A DNA stretch of 24,432 bases from Brotaphodocola sp003480315 (GTDB lineage Bacteria > Bacillota > Clostridia > Lachnospirales > Lachnospiraceae). Positions 13,601-20,325 of this stretch are shown one piece after another. The stretch lies in NCBI RefSeq assembly GCF_964246085.1, contig NZ_CAXTPD010000042.1. One strand, written 5' to 3'. The notes beneath the pieces are model-generated. The model made no database searches. It was not told the DNA's origin and saw only the letters and a list, made by a program, of their open reading frames with translations. A program made the translations under genes and the position numbers. Within the stretch, counting starts at the first letter, position 1. Every line of letters starts with the position of its first letter.

Positions 13601-14329
13601 ATGAAACTTGTAATTGTAAGACACGCTGACCCAGACTATTCTATCGACTCCTTAACCCCAACCGGCTGGCGGGAAGCGGAACTGCTTTCTGACCGGCTTG
13701 TCCGTACTCCGGCGGACTTTTATTATGTCTCGCCTTTAGGCCGGGCACAGGACACAGCTTCCCTGACTTTAAAAAAGCTAAATCGCACTGCCGAAACCTG
13801 CGAATGGCTGCAGGAGTTTTCTCCACGTATCATAAAACCCGGCATGGACCGGACCAGCTGCATCTGGGACTGGCTCCCGGAGCTCTGGACAAAGGAGCTG
13901 CGCTATTATGATCCGGAAGAATGGTATCATACCGATGCCATGCGATCCATTCATGTCGAAGAGGAATTCAAACGGGTCACCTCAGAATTCGACCGGCTTC
14001 TGGCCGCCCACGGATATGAGCGGGAAGGCCTGTACTACCGTGCTATCCGGCCAAACCGCGACACCATCGTGCTGTTCTGTCATTTTGGCGTGGAATGTGT
14101 GCTGTTAAGCCATCTGATGCACGTTTCCCCGATGCCGCTCTGGCACGGCCTGTGCGCGGCACCGTCCTCCGTCACCACCATTTACACGGAGGAGCGTCGA
14201 CAGGGCATCGCAAGCTTTCGGGCCGGCACATTCGGAGATGTTTCCCATCTCTACGCGGCAGGGGAAGAGCCTTCCTTTGCGGCCCGCTTCTGTGAAACCT
14301 GGGACAATAAAGAAGAGCGGCATGACTGA
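13601..14329 (+). CDS. Histidine phosphatase family protein
   Basis: A phosphoglycerate mutase-like phosphatase of 242 aa. The catalytic phospho-histidine is His8 in VIVRHADPDY (RHA instead of the common RHG). Arg48 in SPLGRAQDTA and His161 in VLFCHFGVE complete the phosphate pocket. A large middle insertion (about 80-150, rich in Trp and Tyr) may set substrate choice; the substrate is unknown. The ATG at 13601 is chosen because AAAGGAAC precedes it by the right distance; the upstream in-frame codons overlap the promoter. It is convergent with spoIIID, and its stop lies inside a hairpin shared with that gene's 3' end. Confidence 0.9.
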   Translation: MKLVIVRHADPDYSIDSLTPTGWREAELLSDRLVRTPADFYYVSPLGRAQDTASLTLKKLNRTAETCEWLQEFSPRIIKPGMDRTSCIWDWLPELWTKELRYYDPEEWYHTDAMRSIHVEEEFKRVTSEFDRLLAAHGYEREGLYYRAIRPNRDTIVLFCHFGVECVLLSHLMHVSPMPLWHGLCAAPSSVTTIYTEERRQGIASFRAGTFGDVSHLYAAGEEPSFAARFCETWDNKEERHD

Positions 14330-14340
14330 ACATGCCGCTC
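14315..14340 (-). terminator. Hairpin between the convergent phosphatase and spoIIID genes
   Basis: Perfect 10-bp stem GAGCGGCATG (14315-14324) and CATGCCGCTC (14331-14340) with a 6-nt loop containing the phosphatase stop codon. On the minus strand it is followed by TTCTTTATT, fitting a terminator for spoIIID. On the plus strand no T-run follows. Confidence 0.62.
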
Positions 14341-14344
14341 ACTG

Positions 14345-14623
14345 CTACAAGTTCTCCTCCCGGCTGCAGATAGCCACCCTGTGCTGATACTTCTCCCGGG
14401 TGGCCATGCCGCCGCGGATATGGCGCTCCGATTTGTTGATGTTCAGGACGATCCTGGCCCGGGCTGCCAGCGCCGGATTTATGTACTCCAGCCGGTCCGT
14501 GACGTCCTTGTGGACCGTGCTCTTGCTTATCCCAAATTTCTTCGCCGTCTGCCGCACCGTGGCATTGTGGTCTATGATGTAATTGGCAATGGCAACGGCC
14601 CGCTCTTCGATATAATCCTTCAA
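14345..14623 (-). CDS. spoIIID: Sporulation transcriptional regulator SpoIIID
   Basis: Mother-cell DNA-binding protein that modulates sigma-E and sigma-K genes during sporulation. The 92-aa sequence is a clear SpoIIID: MKDYIEERAVAIANYIIDHN, then a helix-turn-helix (about 23-42, VRQTAKKFGISKSTVHKDV), then LNINKSERHIRGG and the conserved basic tail ending in KYQHR. Length fits the family. The start codon is TTG (14621-14623) with GAGGGG 7 nt upstream. The ribosome binding site is the 3' end of a 15-bp hairpin stem, and a sigma-E-like promoter lies upstream, matching the known sigma-E dependence of spoIIID in Bacillus. Convergent with the phosphatase gene. Confidence 0.95.
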   Translation of the reverse strand: MKDYIEERAVAIANYIIDHNATVRQTAKKFGISKSTVHKDVTDRLEYINPALAARARIVLNINKSERHIRGGMATREKYQHRVAICSREENL

Positions 14624-14674
14624 AAGAAAACCCCTCAGAATTCTTTTTTACAGTCTATGAAGAACTCTGAGGGG
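14624..14674 (-). terminator. Hairpin ending the FUSC unit and masking the spoIIID ribosome binding site
   Basis: Minus strand: CCCCTCAGAGTTCTT (14660-14674) pairs with AAGAATTCTGAGGGG (14631-14645), 14 of 15 bp plus one wobble-type mismatch, 14-nt loop, followed by TTTTCTTT. It is a good terminator for the FUSC/57-aa operon. Its last GAGGGG is also the ribosome binding site for spoIIID. Confidence 0.85.
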
Positions 14675-14680
14675 TTATAC
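14652..14680 (-). promoter_or_regulatory. Candidate sigma-E-type promoter of spoIIID
   Basis: Minus strand: GTATAAC (14674-14680), a 14-bp spacer and CATAGACT (14652-14659), the same -10 octamer as upstream of sipL. It matches seven of eight positions of the B. subtilis sigma-E -10 consensus. Transcription would start around 14645, at the beginning of the hairpin's 3' arm. Confidence 0.6.
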
Positions 14681-14693
14681 CGTTTATTCACTT

Positions 14694-14867
14694 TTATGCC
14701 ATACTGTATTCCAGCATCTCATATGCCACGCGGCAGCCTTCGCTGATCTCTGCCGGAAGCAGCGCTCTTGCCACGCATTTTTCTTCTGCGGACGGATCGT
14801 CCACCCGCTGTAAGTATGCGTAATCTCCGTCAATTCTTGCTACGGTATACTCAACTCTCTCAAACAT
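14694..14867 (-). CDS. Small 57-aa protein, DUF3006-like
   Basis: A short gene translating as MFERVEYTVARIDGDYAYLQ and ending MLEYSMA. The RIDGDYAYL strand, an acidic middle and ARALLPAEISEGCRVAYE resemble the small beta-barrel DUF3006 proteins (Ile-Asp-Gly-x-Tyr-Ala start, LLP...GD end), whose role is unknown. Support for the gene: AAGGAG 8 nt before the ATG, good composition, and a start codon overlapping the FUSC stop (ATGTTTGA holds both). Translation is therefore probably coupled to the FUSC gene. It lies directly before the spoIIID promoter and hairpin. Confidence 0.75.
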   Translation of the reverse strand: MFERVEYTVARIDGDYAYLQRVDDPSAEEKCVARALLPAEISEGCRVAYEMLEYSMA

Positions 14868-15948
14868 AGCCTTCTCTCCTTTTCATTTCGCGGCCAAACA
14901 GCCGGTTTAAGATCTGATCTAACAGCATGGTATAAGCTGCTGCTCCCACGTTGGTCCCGATTCTTAAGACAATGGCTCCCACTAGTCCAAAGGCCCCGGA
15001 CGCAATATAAAGTGCACCGAAGGTATTAAACACCGTCTGCCATGCGTATCCGGCAGAATAACCGACACCAATTCCGCCCAAAATGCCCAGATATGGATGC
15101 AGTGACTGGGGCAGCAGAAAATATAAAACAGCGAATACTGCACAGCCCAGAACATTGTATAAGCCACGGATTTTCGCCCTTGGCTGCATATCCCCGGAAA
15201 ATGGCAGGCATACGGACATGCAGGCAATTCCGGCCCACATGGCTCTGGAAATTCCCAGAAGATTCATGATGAGAAGTGCCGTGGAGACCGTCAGCGTCAT
15301 ACGGATATACCACCAGTTTCTTGCCGAACGGAAATGGAATTCCCGGAACAGATCCAGAAAGCTTCTGCGGTACGGACGCAGTCTCTGATTTTTATAAAAT
15401 ACAGCCATGCAGATGACCATTCCCAAAAGCAGTCCCACGATACGTTTTTCATAATCGGCTCCGCTGACATCGTAGCCCTGAAGCAGCAGATAGCTCAGAA
15501 CGAACGTAGAATGATTCGACATGATCACATTGTGGCAGCCCAGCACCATCAGAATCATGATGAAGATACAGTTTGCAAGAAACGCATATCCCGGTGGCAG
15601 CATATTGGAGAGGCGCGGACCTGCGATCAGCACGCCGAAGATCAATCCGATACAGATGAGTCCGTGCGACGTGCGGATTCCGAAATCTGCCTGACGCAGC
15701 ACCAGAAGAGCCAGAAGCACCACCACGCCCGCGATGCTGTTGGCTGAACCAAACAGCAGGCTGAAGGCGGTCACCACCGCAAAGCAAAACGCTACCACAA
15801 GATACACCTTCGCGTTATAAATAAAAATATGACGCTTTTTTTCTTCTTTATTTTCTGACCGCCGGATCAGATTCTTCGATCCTGCGGAGCTTAACTGTAA
15901 TTCCTGGTAAATAGTCATAACATCCCTGCCTTTTTTCTTTTTATCCAT
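14860..15948 (-). CDS. FUSC family inner-membrane protein
   Basis: A 362-aa integral membrane protein of the fusaric acid resistance/YccS-like (FUSC) superfamily, probably involved in export of small aromatic or toxic compounds; the substrate is unknown. About 45 soluble N-terminal residues precede two blocks of membrane helices (about 48-175 and 212-350). The blocks are linked by the basic loop KNQRLRPYRRSFLDLFREFHFRSARN (about 186-211), with the repeated pattern typical of the superfamily. It is short, lacking the large cytoplasmic domain of YccS. Either Met1 (15948) or Met11 (15918, after AAAGGCAGGG) may be the start. A strong TTGACA-17-TATAGT promoter precedes it. Confidence 0.82.
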   Translation of the reverse strand: MDKKKKGRDVMTIYQELQLSSAGSKNLIRRSENKEEKKRHIFIYNAKVYLVVAFCFAVVTAFSLLFGSANSIAGVVVLLALLVLRQADFGIRTSHGLICIGLIFGVLIAGPRLSNMLPPGYAFLANCIFIMILMVLGCHNVIMSNHSTFVLSYLLLQGYDVSGADYEKRIVGLLLGMVICMAVFYKNQRLRPYRRSFLDLFREFHFRSARNWWYIRMTLTVSTALLIMNLLGISRAMWAGIACMSVCLPFSGDMQPRAKIRGLYNVLGCAVFAVLYFLLPQSLHPYLGILGGIGVGYSAGYAWQTVFNTFGALYIASGAFGLVGAIVLRIGTNVGAAAYTMLLDQILNRLFGREMKRREGYV

Positions 15949-15986
15949 TGCAGTCTGCCCGGACGGAAAACAGCAATGTATTAAGA

Positions 15987-16015
15987 ACTATATCCTGTCG
16001 CGGCAGGAATGTCAA
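15987..16015 (-). promoter_or_regulatory. Sigma-A promoter of the FUSC operon with spacer palindrome
   Basis: Minus strand: TTGACA (16010-16015), a 17-bp spacer and TATAGT (15987-15992). The spacer holds an imperfect palindrome, CCTGTC-GC-GGCAGG (15994-16007, one mismatched pair), which could be a repressor site or chance. Confidence 0.72.
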
Positions 16016-16024
16016 ATCTTTTAT

Positions 16025-16063
16025 GCAAAAACGGCAGTACGTATTTTTTGTACGCACTGCCGT
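16025..16063 (-). terminator. Terminator of the amino acid ABC transporter operon
   Basis: Inverted repeat ACGGCAGTACGTA (16031-16043) and TACGCACTGCCGT (16051-16063) with one mismatch and a 7-nt loop. On the minus strand the stem is followed by TTTTTGCAT. It lies 20 bp after the ATPase stop. Confidence 0.88.
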
Positions 16064-16083
16064 CCGGCATTCTGCAATATGAT

Positions 16084-16806
16084 CTACAGCACCTTCTCGA
16101 GGAAGTTCTGTGCACGCTCGCTCTTCGGGTTTGAAAAGAATTCGGCCGGGTTGGAGTCCTCCACGATCTGCCCGTTATCGATGAAGCAGATGCGGTCGGA
16201 GACTTCCCTTGCAAAGCCCATCTCATGGGTAACAAGCGCCATGGTGATCCCGGTGTGGGCCAGACCCTTGATTACCTCCAGAACCTCTTTTACCATCTCC
16301 GGATCCAGTGCGCTGGTCGGCTCATCGAACAGCATGATCTTCGGCTCCATGGCCAGCGCCCGCGCGATGGCTATACGTTGCTTCTGTCCTCCGGAAAGCT
16401 TGCCCGGATACACGTCTGCCTTCTCGGTCAGGCCGACCAGCTTTAAAAGCTCCAGAGCCTTTTCCTTCGCCTGATCCTTCGGCATCTTATTGACCCGGAT
16501 CGGCGCATAGACCATGTTTTCCATGACTGTCATATGCGGAAACAGATTGAAATGCTGGAACACCATGCCGATATCCTTGCGGATCTTCTGAATGTCGGTC
16601 TTCGGTGCCGTAATGTCCTGTCCTTCAATGAGCACCTGGCCGCTGGTCGGCCGCTCCAGCAGGTTCATGCACCGCAGGATCGTGGATTTACCGGAACCGG
16701 AAGGACCGATCAGGGTAACAACCTGGCTCTTTTCAATCTTTAAATTGATTCCTTTTAACACATCAAGAGAGCCAAAACTCTTATGGACATCATGAAACTC
16801 GATCAC
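16084..16806 (-). CDS. Polar amino acid ABC transporter ATP-binding protein
   Basis: Energises amino acid uptake as a dimer on the cytoplasmic face. The 240-aa protein has Walker A GPSGSGKST (34-42), Q-loop Gln84, signature LSGGQ (137-141), Walker B IMLFDE (157-162) and H-loop His194, all intact and typical of the GlnQ/HisP family. The start codon is GTG (16804-16806) and lies inside the permease gene (17-bp overlap), with AGGTGG about 10 nt upstream. Last gene of the three-gene importer operon, followed by a clear terminator. Confidence 0.96.
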   Translation of the reverse strand: MIEFHDVHKSFGSLDVLKGINLKIEKSQVVTLIGPSGSGKSTILRCMNLLERPTSGQVLIEGQDITAPKTDIQKIRKDIGMVFQHFNLFPHMTVMENMVYAPIRVNKMPKDQAKEKALELLKLVGLTEKADVYPGKLSGGQKQRIAIARALAMEPKIMLFDEPTSALDPEMVKEVLEVIKGLAHTGITMALVTHEMGFAREVSDRICFIDNGQIVEDSNPAEFFSNPKSERAQNFLEKVL

Positions 16807-17458
16807 TTCGGTTCACCCACCTTTCTACACGACTGGCTACCATAGACAGCAGCATGACAAAAACATAATAAATCAATGCGATCACCAGATACGGCTCAAA
16901 GAACCGGAAGGTCAGTACCGTGATCTGGTCTGCTGCACGAAGCAGTTCCACCGCTCCGATATAGGAAAGGATGGAAGACTCTTTTAACAGGGAAATTGCC
17001 TCATTTACCAGGCTCGGCAGGATATGCTTGACTGCCTGCGGAAGGATGATATCCTTCATCATGTCCCGATATCCCACACCCAGGGACATGGCAGCCTCAT
17101 ACTGTCCGCGGTCAATGGCATTGATTCCGCCACGGAAAATCTCGGAAATATATGCAGCTGAGTTCAGTGAGAAGGTCAGCACACCGGACTGCATCGTGGT
17201 AAGGGTCATACCGGTTAACTGCGGAAGGCCAAAATGCACGATACAGAGCTGTACCAGAAGCGGGGTACCACGGAAGATCGAGGTGTAAAAGTTACCAAAC
17301 CAGACAAGAGGCTTACATTTACTGATTTTGATCAGCGACAGAAGCACACCCAGTATAAATCCAAGTACCGCCGCCATGGCCGTTATTTTTAAAGTAGTCA
17401 GTGCACCATGGTATAAGAACGGCCAATACTGCCAGACACTGCTAAAATCAAGCTTCAT
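16790..17458 (-). CDS. Polar amino acid ABC transporter permease
   Basis: A 222-aa inner-membrane subunit of the HisM/GlnP family with about five membrane helices. The EAA loop that docks on the ATPase lies at about residues 122-160 (EAAMSLGVGYRDMMKDIILPQA). One permease gene is present, so the transporter probably uses a homodimer. AAAGGAAATCAT precedes the ATG. It lies 22 bp after the binding-protein gene and overlaps the ATPase gene by 17 bp. Confidence 0.95.
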   Translation of the reverse strand: MKLDFSSVWQYWPFLYHGALTTLKITAMAAVLGFILGVLLSLIKISKCKPLVWFGNFYTSIFRGTPLLVQLCIVHFGLPQLTGMTLTTMQSGVLTFSLNSAAYISEIFRGGINAIDRGQYEAAMSLGVGYRDMMKDIILPQAVKHILPSLVNEAISLLKESSILSYIGAVELLRAADQITVLTFRFFEPYLVIALIYYVFVMLLSMVASRVERWVNRSDRVS

Positions 17459-17480
17459 ATGATTTCCTTTCTTTTCAAAA

Positions 17481-18362
17481 TTAGTCCAGGATGAACTGCT
17501 CGCTTAAGTGCTCTGCGATGATCTTGTTTAACTCGCCGTCATCCATCATCTCTTTCAGAGTGTTGTTGAAGGTCTCATAGTACGGAGACTCCTTCGGGAA
17601 GCCGATTGCAAAGCAGTCATCGGTCTTGTCCAGAAGGCTCATCTTTAACGTATCGTTGTTCTTCAGGAATTCGCTTGCGCCGGCGCCATCAATGATGCAG
17701 GCATCCGCACGTTTACTCTTTACTTCCTCGATGCAGGCCGGGCTTCCCTGAATACCAACTGCATTTACATCCGGGATACTTTCAGCTACCTGCTGATAGT
17801 TGGTACCAAATACATATGCTACGGTCTTGCCCTGGAGGGAATCCAGATCCGGGTAATCATCCTCTGCGCGGTAAACGATCGCATTTCTCGGATAGAAGAA
17901 GATTTCGGAGAAATCCAGAGTCTTCTCACGCTCCTCGGTCGGTGCCATGCCGCCGCTGCAGAAATCAATCTGGCCGGCCTGGATTGCTGCCATCAGGCTC
18001 TTAAACGGCATATCTACAAACTCAACGCTTCCTCCGTTTTTCTCAACGATTGCCTTAACAATATCAATATTCATGCCAACATAGTTCTTGCTTCCGTCTG
18101 CTGCCATCTCGATGGACTCAAACGGAACAAAGGTTGCGGAACAGCCAACCTTCACGGTCTTGCCTGCAAACGGGTTATCTGCAGATACCTCAGCCTCACT
18201 GCTCTCTGCTTCGCTGCCTGCTGCTTGTGTTGTCTCTGCTGCAGTGCTCTCTGTCTCGGCAGCTGTCGCTGCTGCGGTGGTCTCTGCCGGCTTGCTGCCG
18301 CATCCGGTCATAAGCACAGCGGCCAGCATTGCACCAGCTGCGAAAAGAATATGTTTTTTCAT
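17481..18362 (-). CDS. Amino acid ABC transporter substrate-binding lipoprotein
   Basis: Extracellular receptor (family 3 solute-binding protein) of the importer. The 293-aa precursor has a signal peptide with lipobox LMTGC (Cys21), a low-complexity Ala/Thr/Glu linker (about 25-65, rich in AETT repeats) that spaces the domain from the membrane, and a two-lobed binding domain. DIVKAI, FCSGGMAPTEEREKTLDFSE and a C-terminal DGELNKIIAEH helix are family signatures. The ligand cannot be read with certainty; polar or basic amino acids are the family norm. The ATG at 18362 is set by GAGGAGG 9 nt upstream. First gene of the operon, under a TTGAAA-17-TATAAT promoter. Confidence 0.95.
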   Translation of the reverse strand: MKKHILFAAGAMLAAVLMTGCGSKPAETTAAATAAETESTAAETTQAAGSEAESSEAEVSADNPFAGKTVKVGCSATFVPFESIEMAADGSKNYVGMNIDIVKAIVEKNGGSVEFVDMPFKSLMAAIQAGQIDFCSGGMAPTEEREKTLDFSEIFFYPRNAIVYRAEDDYPDLDSLQGKTVAYVFGTNYQQVAESIPDVNAVGIQGSPACIEEVKSKRADACIIDGAGASEFLKNNDTLKMSLLDKTDDCFAIGFPKESPYYETFNNTLKEMMDDGELNKIIAEHLSEQFILD

Positions 18363-18416
18363 AATTTCATTCCTCCTCATGTATATGATCGTGCATAAAA
18401 ATAAACATTCCGGCTG

Positions 18417-18445
18417 ATTATAACACTTTTATTTCCCCATTTCAA
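18417..18445 (-). promoter_or_regulatory. Sigma-A promoter of the amino acid ABC operon
   Basis: Minus strand: TTGAAA (18440-18445), a 17-bp spacer and a perfect TATAAT (18417-18422), about 50 nt before the ATG. Confidence 0.78.
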
Positions 18446-18453
18446 CTATACAG

Positions 18454-18468
18454 ATGAATATTATTCAT
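18454..18468. promoter_or_regulatory. 15-bp palindrome upstream of the ABC operon promoter
   Basis: ATGAATA-T-TATTCAT is perfectly palindromic. The half-sites TGAAT and ATTCA are those of an ArgR box, but they are separated by 3 bp rather than the usual 4. It lies just upstream of the minus-strand -35 and 60 bp from the divergent deacetylase promoter. Confidence 0.35.
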
Positions 18469-18527
18469 AAATTCCCATACGAAATATTTATAAGAACATG
18501 GCCGCGCGGTTATACCCGACAGGGCGG

Positions 18528-18556
18528 TTGACATTGATCTTTCCCATGCTTATAAT
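18528..18556 (+). promoter_or_regulatory. Perfect consensus sigma-A promoter of the deacetylase operon
   Basis: TTGACA (18528-18533), a 17-bp spacer and TATAAT (18551-18556). All twelve core bases match. Such a strong core promoter usually needs a repressor; the TetR protein encoded at the end of the operon is a candidate. Confidence 0.9.
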
Positions 18557-18569
18557 CGAACTATGAAAG

Positions 18570-18601
18570 GAAAACTCTTCCTATATATAAAGAGAGTTTT
18601 C
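18570..18601 (+). promoter_or_regulatory. Leader hairpin at the 5' end of the deacetylase operon mRNA
   Basis: GAAAACTCT (18570-18578) and AGAGTTTTC (18593-18601) form a perfect 9-bp stem with a 14-nt loop about 7 nt after the predicted transcription start. It may stabilise the mRNA or be an operator. No T-run follows, so it is not a terminator. Confidence 0.45.
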
Positions 18602-18622
18602 AGACCGCGAAAGGAGCATTTT

Positions 18623-19492
18623 ATGTACATTGCAGATGGAAAAACAAACGGACCAGCGTTTTCCTGGCCAGACGGCAAACGCATTGCCGTGATGGTTACA
18701 TTTGATTATGACGCTGAATTTTTACGAATATCCCGCGCCAAAAGCAAGGGAACGAGCATTGGCTTTACCGATTTTTCACGAGGCCAGTACGGCCCCCATG
18801 AGGGACTGGCCAGATGCCTCGATATGTTAGATACCATGAACATCAAATCTACCTTTTTTGTGCCGGGCGCTGTGATCGAGACCTACCGGGATACCGTAGA
18901 GGAAATCCACCGGCGCGGCCATGAACTGGCCTGCCACGGCTACCGGCATGAATCCGATCCGGAGCTTTCCCGGGACGAGATGATAAAAATCCTGGAAAAA
19001 AGTGAAGCACTGCTCGCAGAGATCACCGGAAAAAAGCCGGTGGGACACCGGGCACCGGAAAGCGTGCTCCAGGATTTTATGCCGGAGCTTCTGGCAGAGC
19101 GGGGCTATCTGTACAGCTCTTCCATGAAGGACTGTGACTGGGCTTATCTCTGGGAAAAGGATCAAAAGGAGCTGCCCCTGGTAGAACTCCCAAACGATAT
19201 CACCATGGATGACTTTACCTATTACTATTTCACCTTCAGCGATCCTGCAGTCCGCTGTATGTACCCGAACCGGGAGGTCTTCAGCAACTGGAAGCATGAA
19301 TTTGACGGTCTGGCCCTGGAGGGCAACAAGATCTTCATCTTAAAGCTGCATCCGCAGATGATCGGCCGCGCGAGCCGCATCGGCATGGTAGGCGAATTCA
19401 TTGCCTATATGCAGAATCACGGCGCATGGATCACCACCTGCGAGGATGTAGCGCGTTATGTACAGAAGCAGAACGGAGGAAACAGAGCATGA
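18623..19492 (+). CDS. NodB/PuuE-type polysaccharide deacetylase family protein 1
   Basis: A 289-aa metal-dependent hydrolase of carbohydrate esterase family 4 fold, in the branch that includes H. pylori PgdA and the PuuE allantoinases. Visible motifs: TFDYDAE (Asp28, Asp30), SRGQYGPHEG (52-61), TFFVPG (77-82), metal ligands His105 and His109 in CHGYRHE, HRAP (142-145) and a C-terminal LHPQMIGRASR. No signal peptide is present, so it is cytoplasmic and probably acts on a small molecule rather than on wall polymers. AAAGGAGC before the ATG at 18623 sets the start. First gene of a four-gene operon; its stop overlaps the start of the second deacetylase (ATGA). Exact substrate unknown. Confidence 0.88.
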   Translation: MYIADGKTNGPAFSWPDGKRIAVMVTFDYDAEFLRISRAKSKGTSIGFTDFSRGQYGPHEGLARCLDMLDTMNIKSTFFVPGAVIETYRDTVEEIHRRGHELACHGYRHESDPELSRDEMIKILEKSEALLAEITGKKPVGHRAPESVLQDFMPELLAERGYLYSSSMKDCDWAYLWEKDQKELPLVELPNDITMDDFTYYYFTFSDPAVRCMYPNREVFSNWKHEFDGLALEGNKIFILKLHPQMIGRASRIGMVGEFIAYMQNHGAWITTCEDVARYVQKQNGGNRA

Positions 19493-20325
19493 TGAACTGG
19501 CCTGACAACAAACGCATTGCCGTAATGATGGCATTTGACCTGGATGCAGAAACGATGTGGACCACTCACGGAGACGGCAGTACTGCCCATATGACAAACC
19601 TTTCCCGCGGCGCCTACGGCCCCAAACAGGGTGTACCGCGAATCCTCGACATGCTGGACAGCCACCAGGTAAAGGCAACCTTTTTCATTCCCGGTGTAGT
19701 CGCTGAGCATTACCCGGAGGTCGTGAGGGAGATTGCACGCAGAGGACACGACATCGGCTTTCATGGCTATCTGCATGAGGAATCCACAAAAACGACCTAT
19801 GAGCAGGAAGATGCCACCATGCACCGCAGTGAGAAGATCATCTACGATCTGACCGGGCAGAAGATTGCCGGACACCGGGCACCGGGCGGCGTTATCCATG
19901 ACTACAGCCTGCGCCTGTTTTTGGAGCATGGCTATATTTACAGCAGCAACTGGCGCGACAGTGACGGCCCGTTTCTTCATCAGATCGACGGTAAGACCGT
20001 TCCTCTGGTGGAGCTTCCGAAGGATTCCATTTTCGATGATACCGCCTACGACTTTTATACCGATGCTGCCCCGGAGCGCTACGGACTCAAATCCCCGGAT
20101 GAGATGTTTGAGATCTGGAAGGAGGAATTTGATTCCCTGGCTGTAGAGGGCCGCATGATCAATTTTGTGCTGCATCCGCAGTTTGTAGGCCGGGCCAGCC
20201 GCGTGCAGATGCTCAGCCGCCTGATCGGCTACATGAAATCCCACGGTGCCTGGCTGGATACCAACCGTGCCGTTGCATCCTGGGTATTAAAAGAAAACGG
20301 CTTCCAGGTACCGGATCATGAATAA
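19489..20325 (+). CDS. NodB/PuuE-type polysaccharide deacetylase family protein 2
   Basis: A 278-aa paralogue of the preceding gene with the same motifs in the same order: AFDLDAE (Asp17, Asp19), LSRGAYGPKQG (38-48), TFFIPG (64-69), His92 and His96 in FHGYLHE, HRAP (129-132) and VLHPQFVGRASR near the C-terminus. Clear similarity runs along the whole length, so the pair arose by duplication, though they are well diverged and may have different substrates or form a hetero-oligomer. GGAGG 9 nt upstream and the ATGA overlap support the ATG at 19489. No signal peptide. The MATE gene starts inside its last codons. Confidence 0.88.
   Translation: MMNWPDNKRIAVMMAFDLDAETMWTTHGDGSTAHMTNLSRGAYGPKQGVPRILDMLDSHQVKATFFIPGVVAEHYPEVVREIARRGHDIGFHGYLHEESTKTTYEQEDATMHRSEKIIYDLTGQKIAGHRAPGGVIHDYSLRLFLEHGYIYSSNWRDSDGPFLHQIDGKTVPLVELPKDSIFDDTAYDFYTDAAPERYGLKSPDEMFEIWKEEFDSLAVEGRMINFVLHPQFVGRASRVQMLSRLIGYMKSHGAWLDTNRAVASWVLKENGFQVPDHE

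Noticed and set aside
19456..20244. 262-codon minus-strand frame opposite the second deacetylase
   Set aside because: Antisense shadow of a motif-complete enzyme; no ribosome binding site or recognisable domain.
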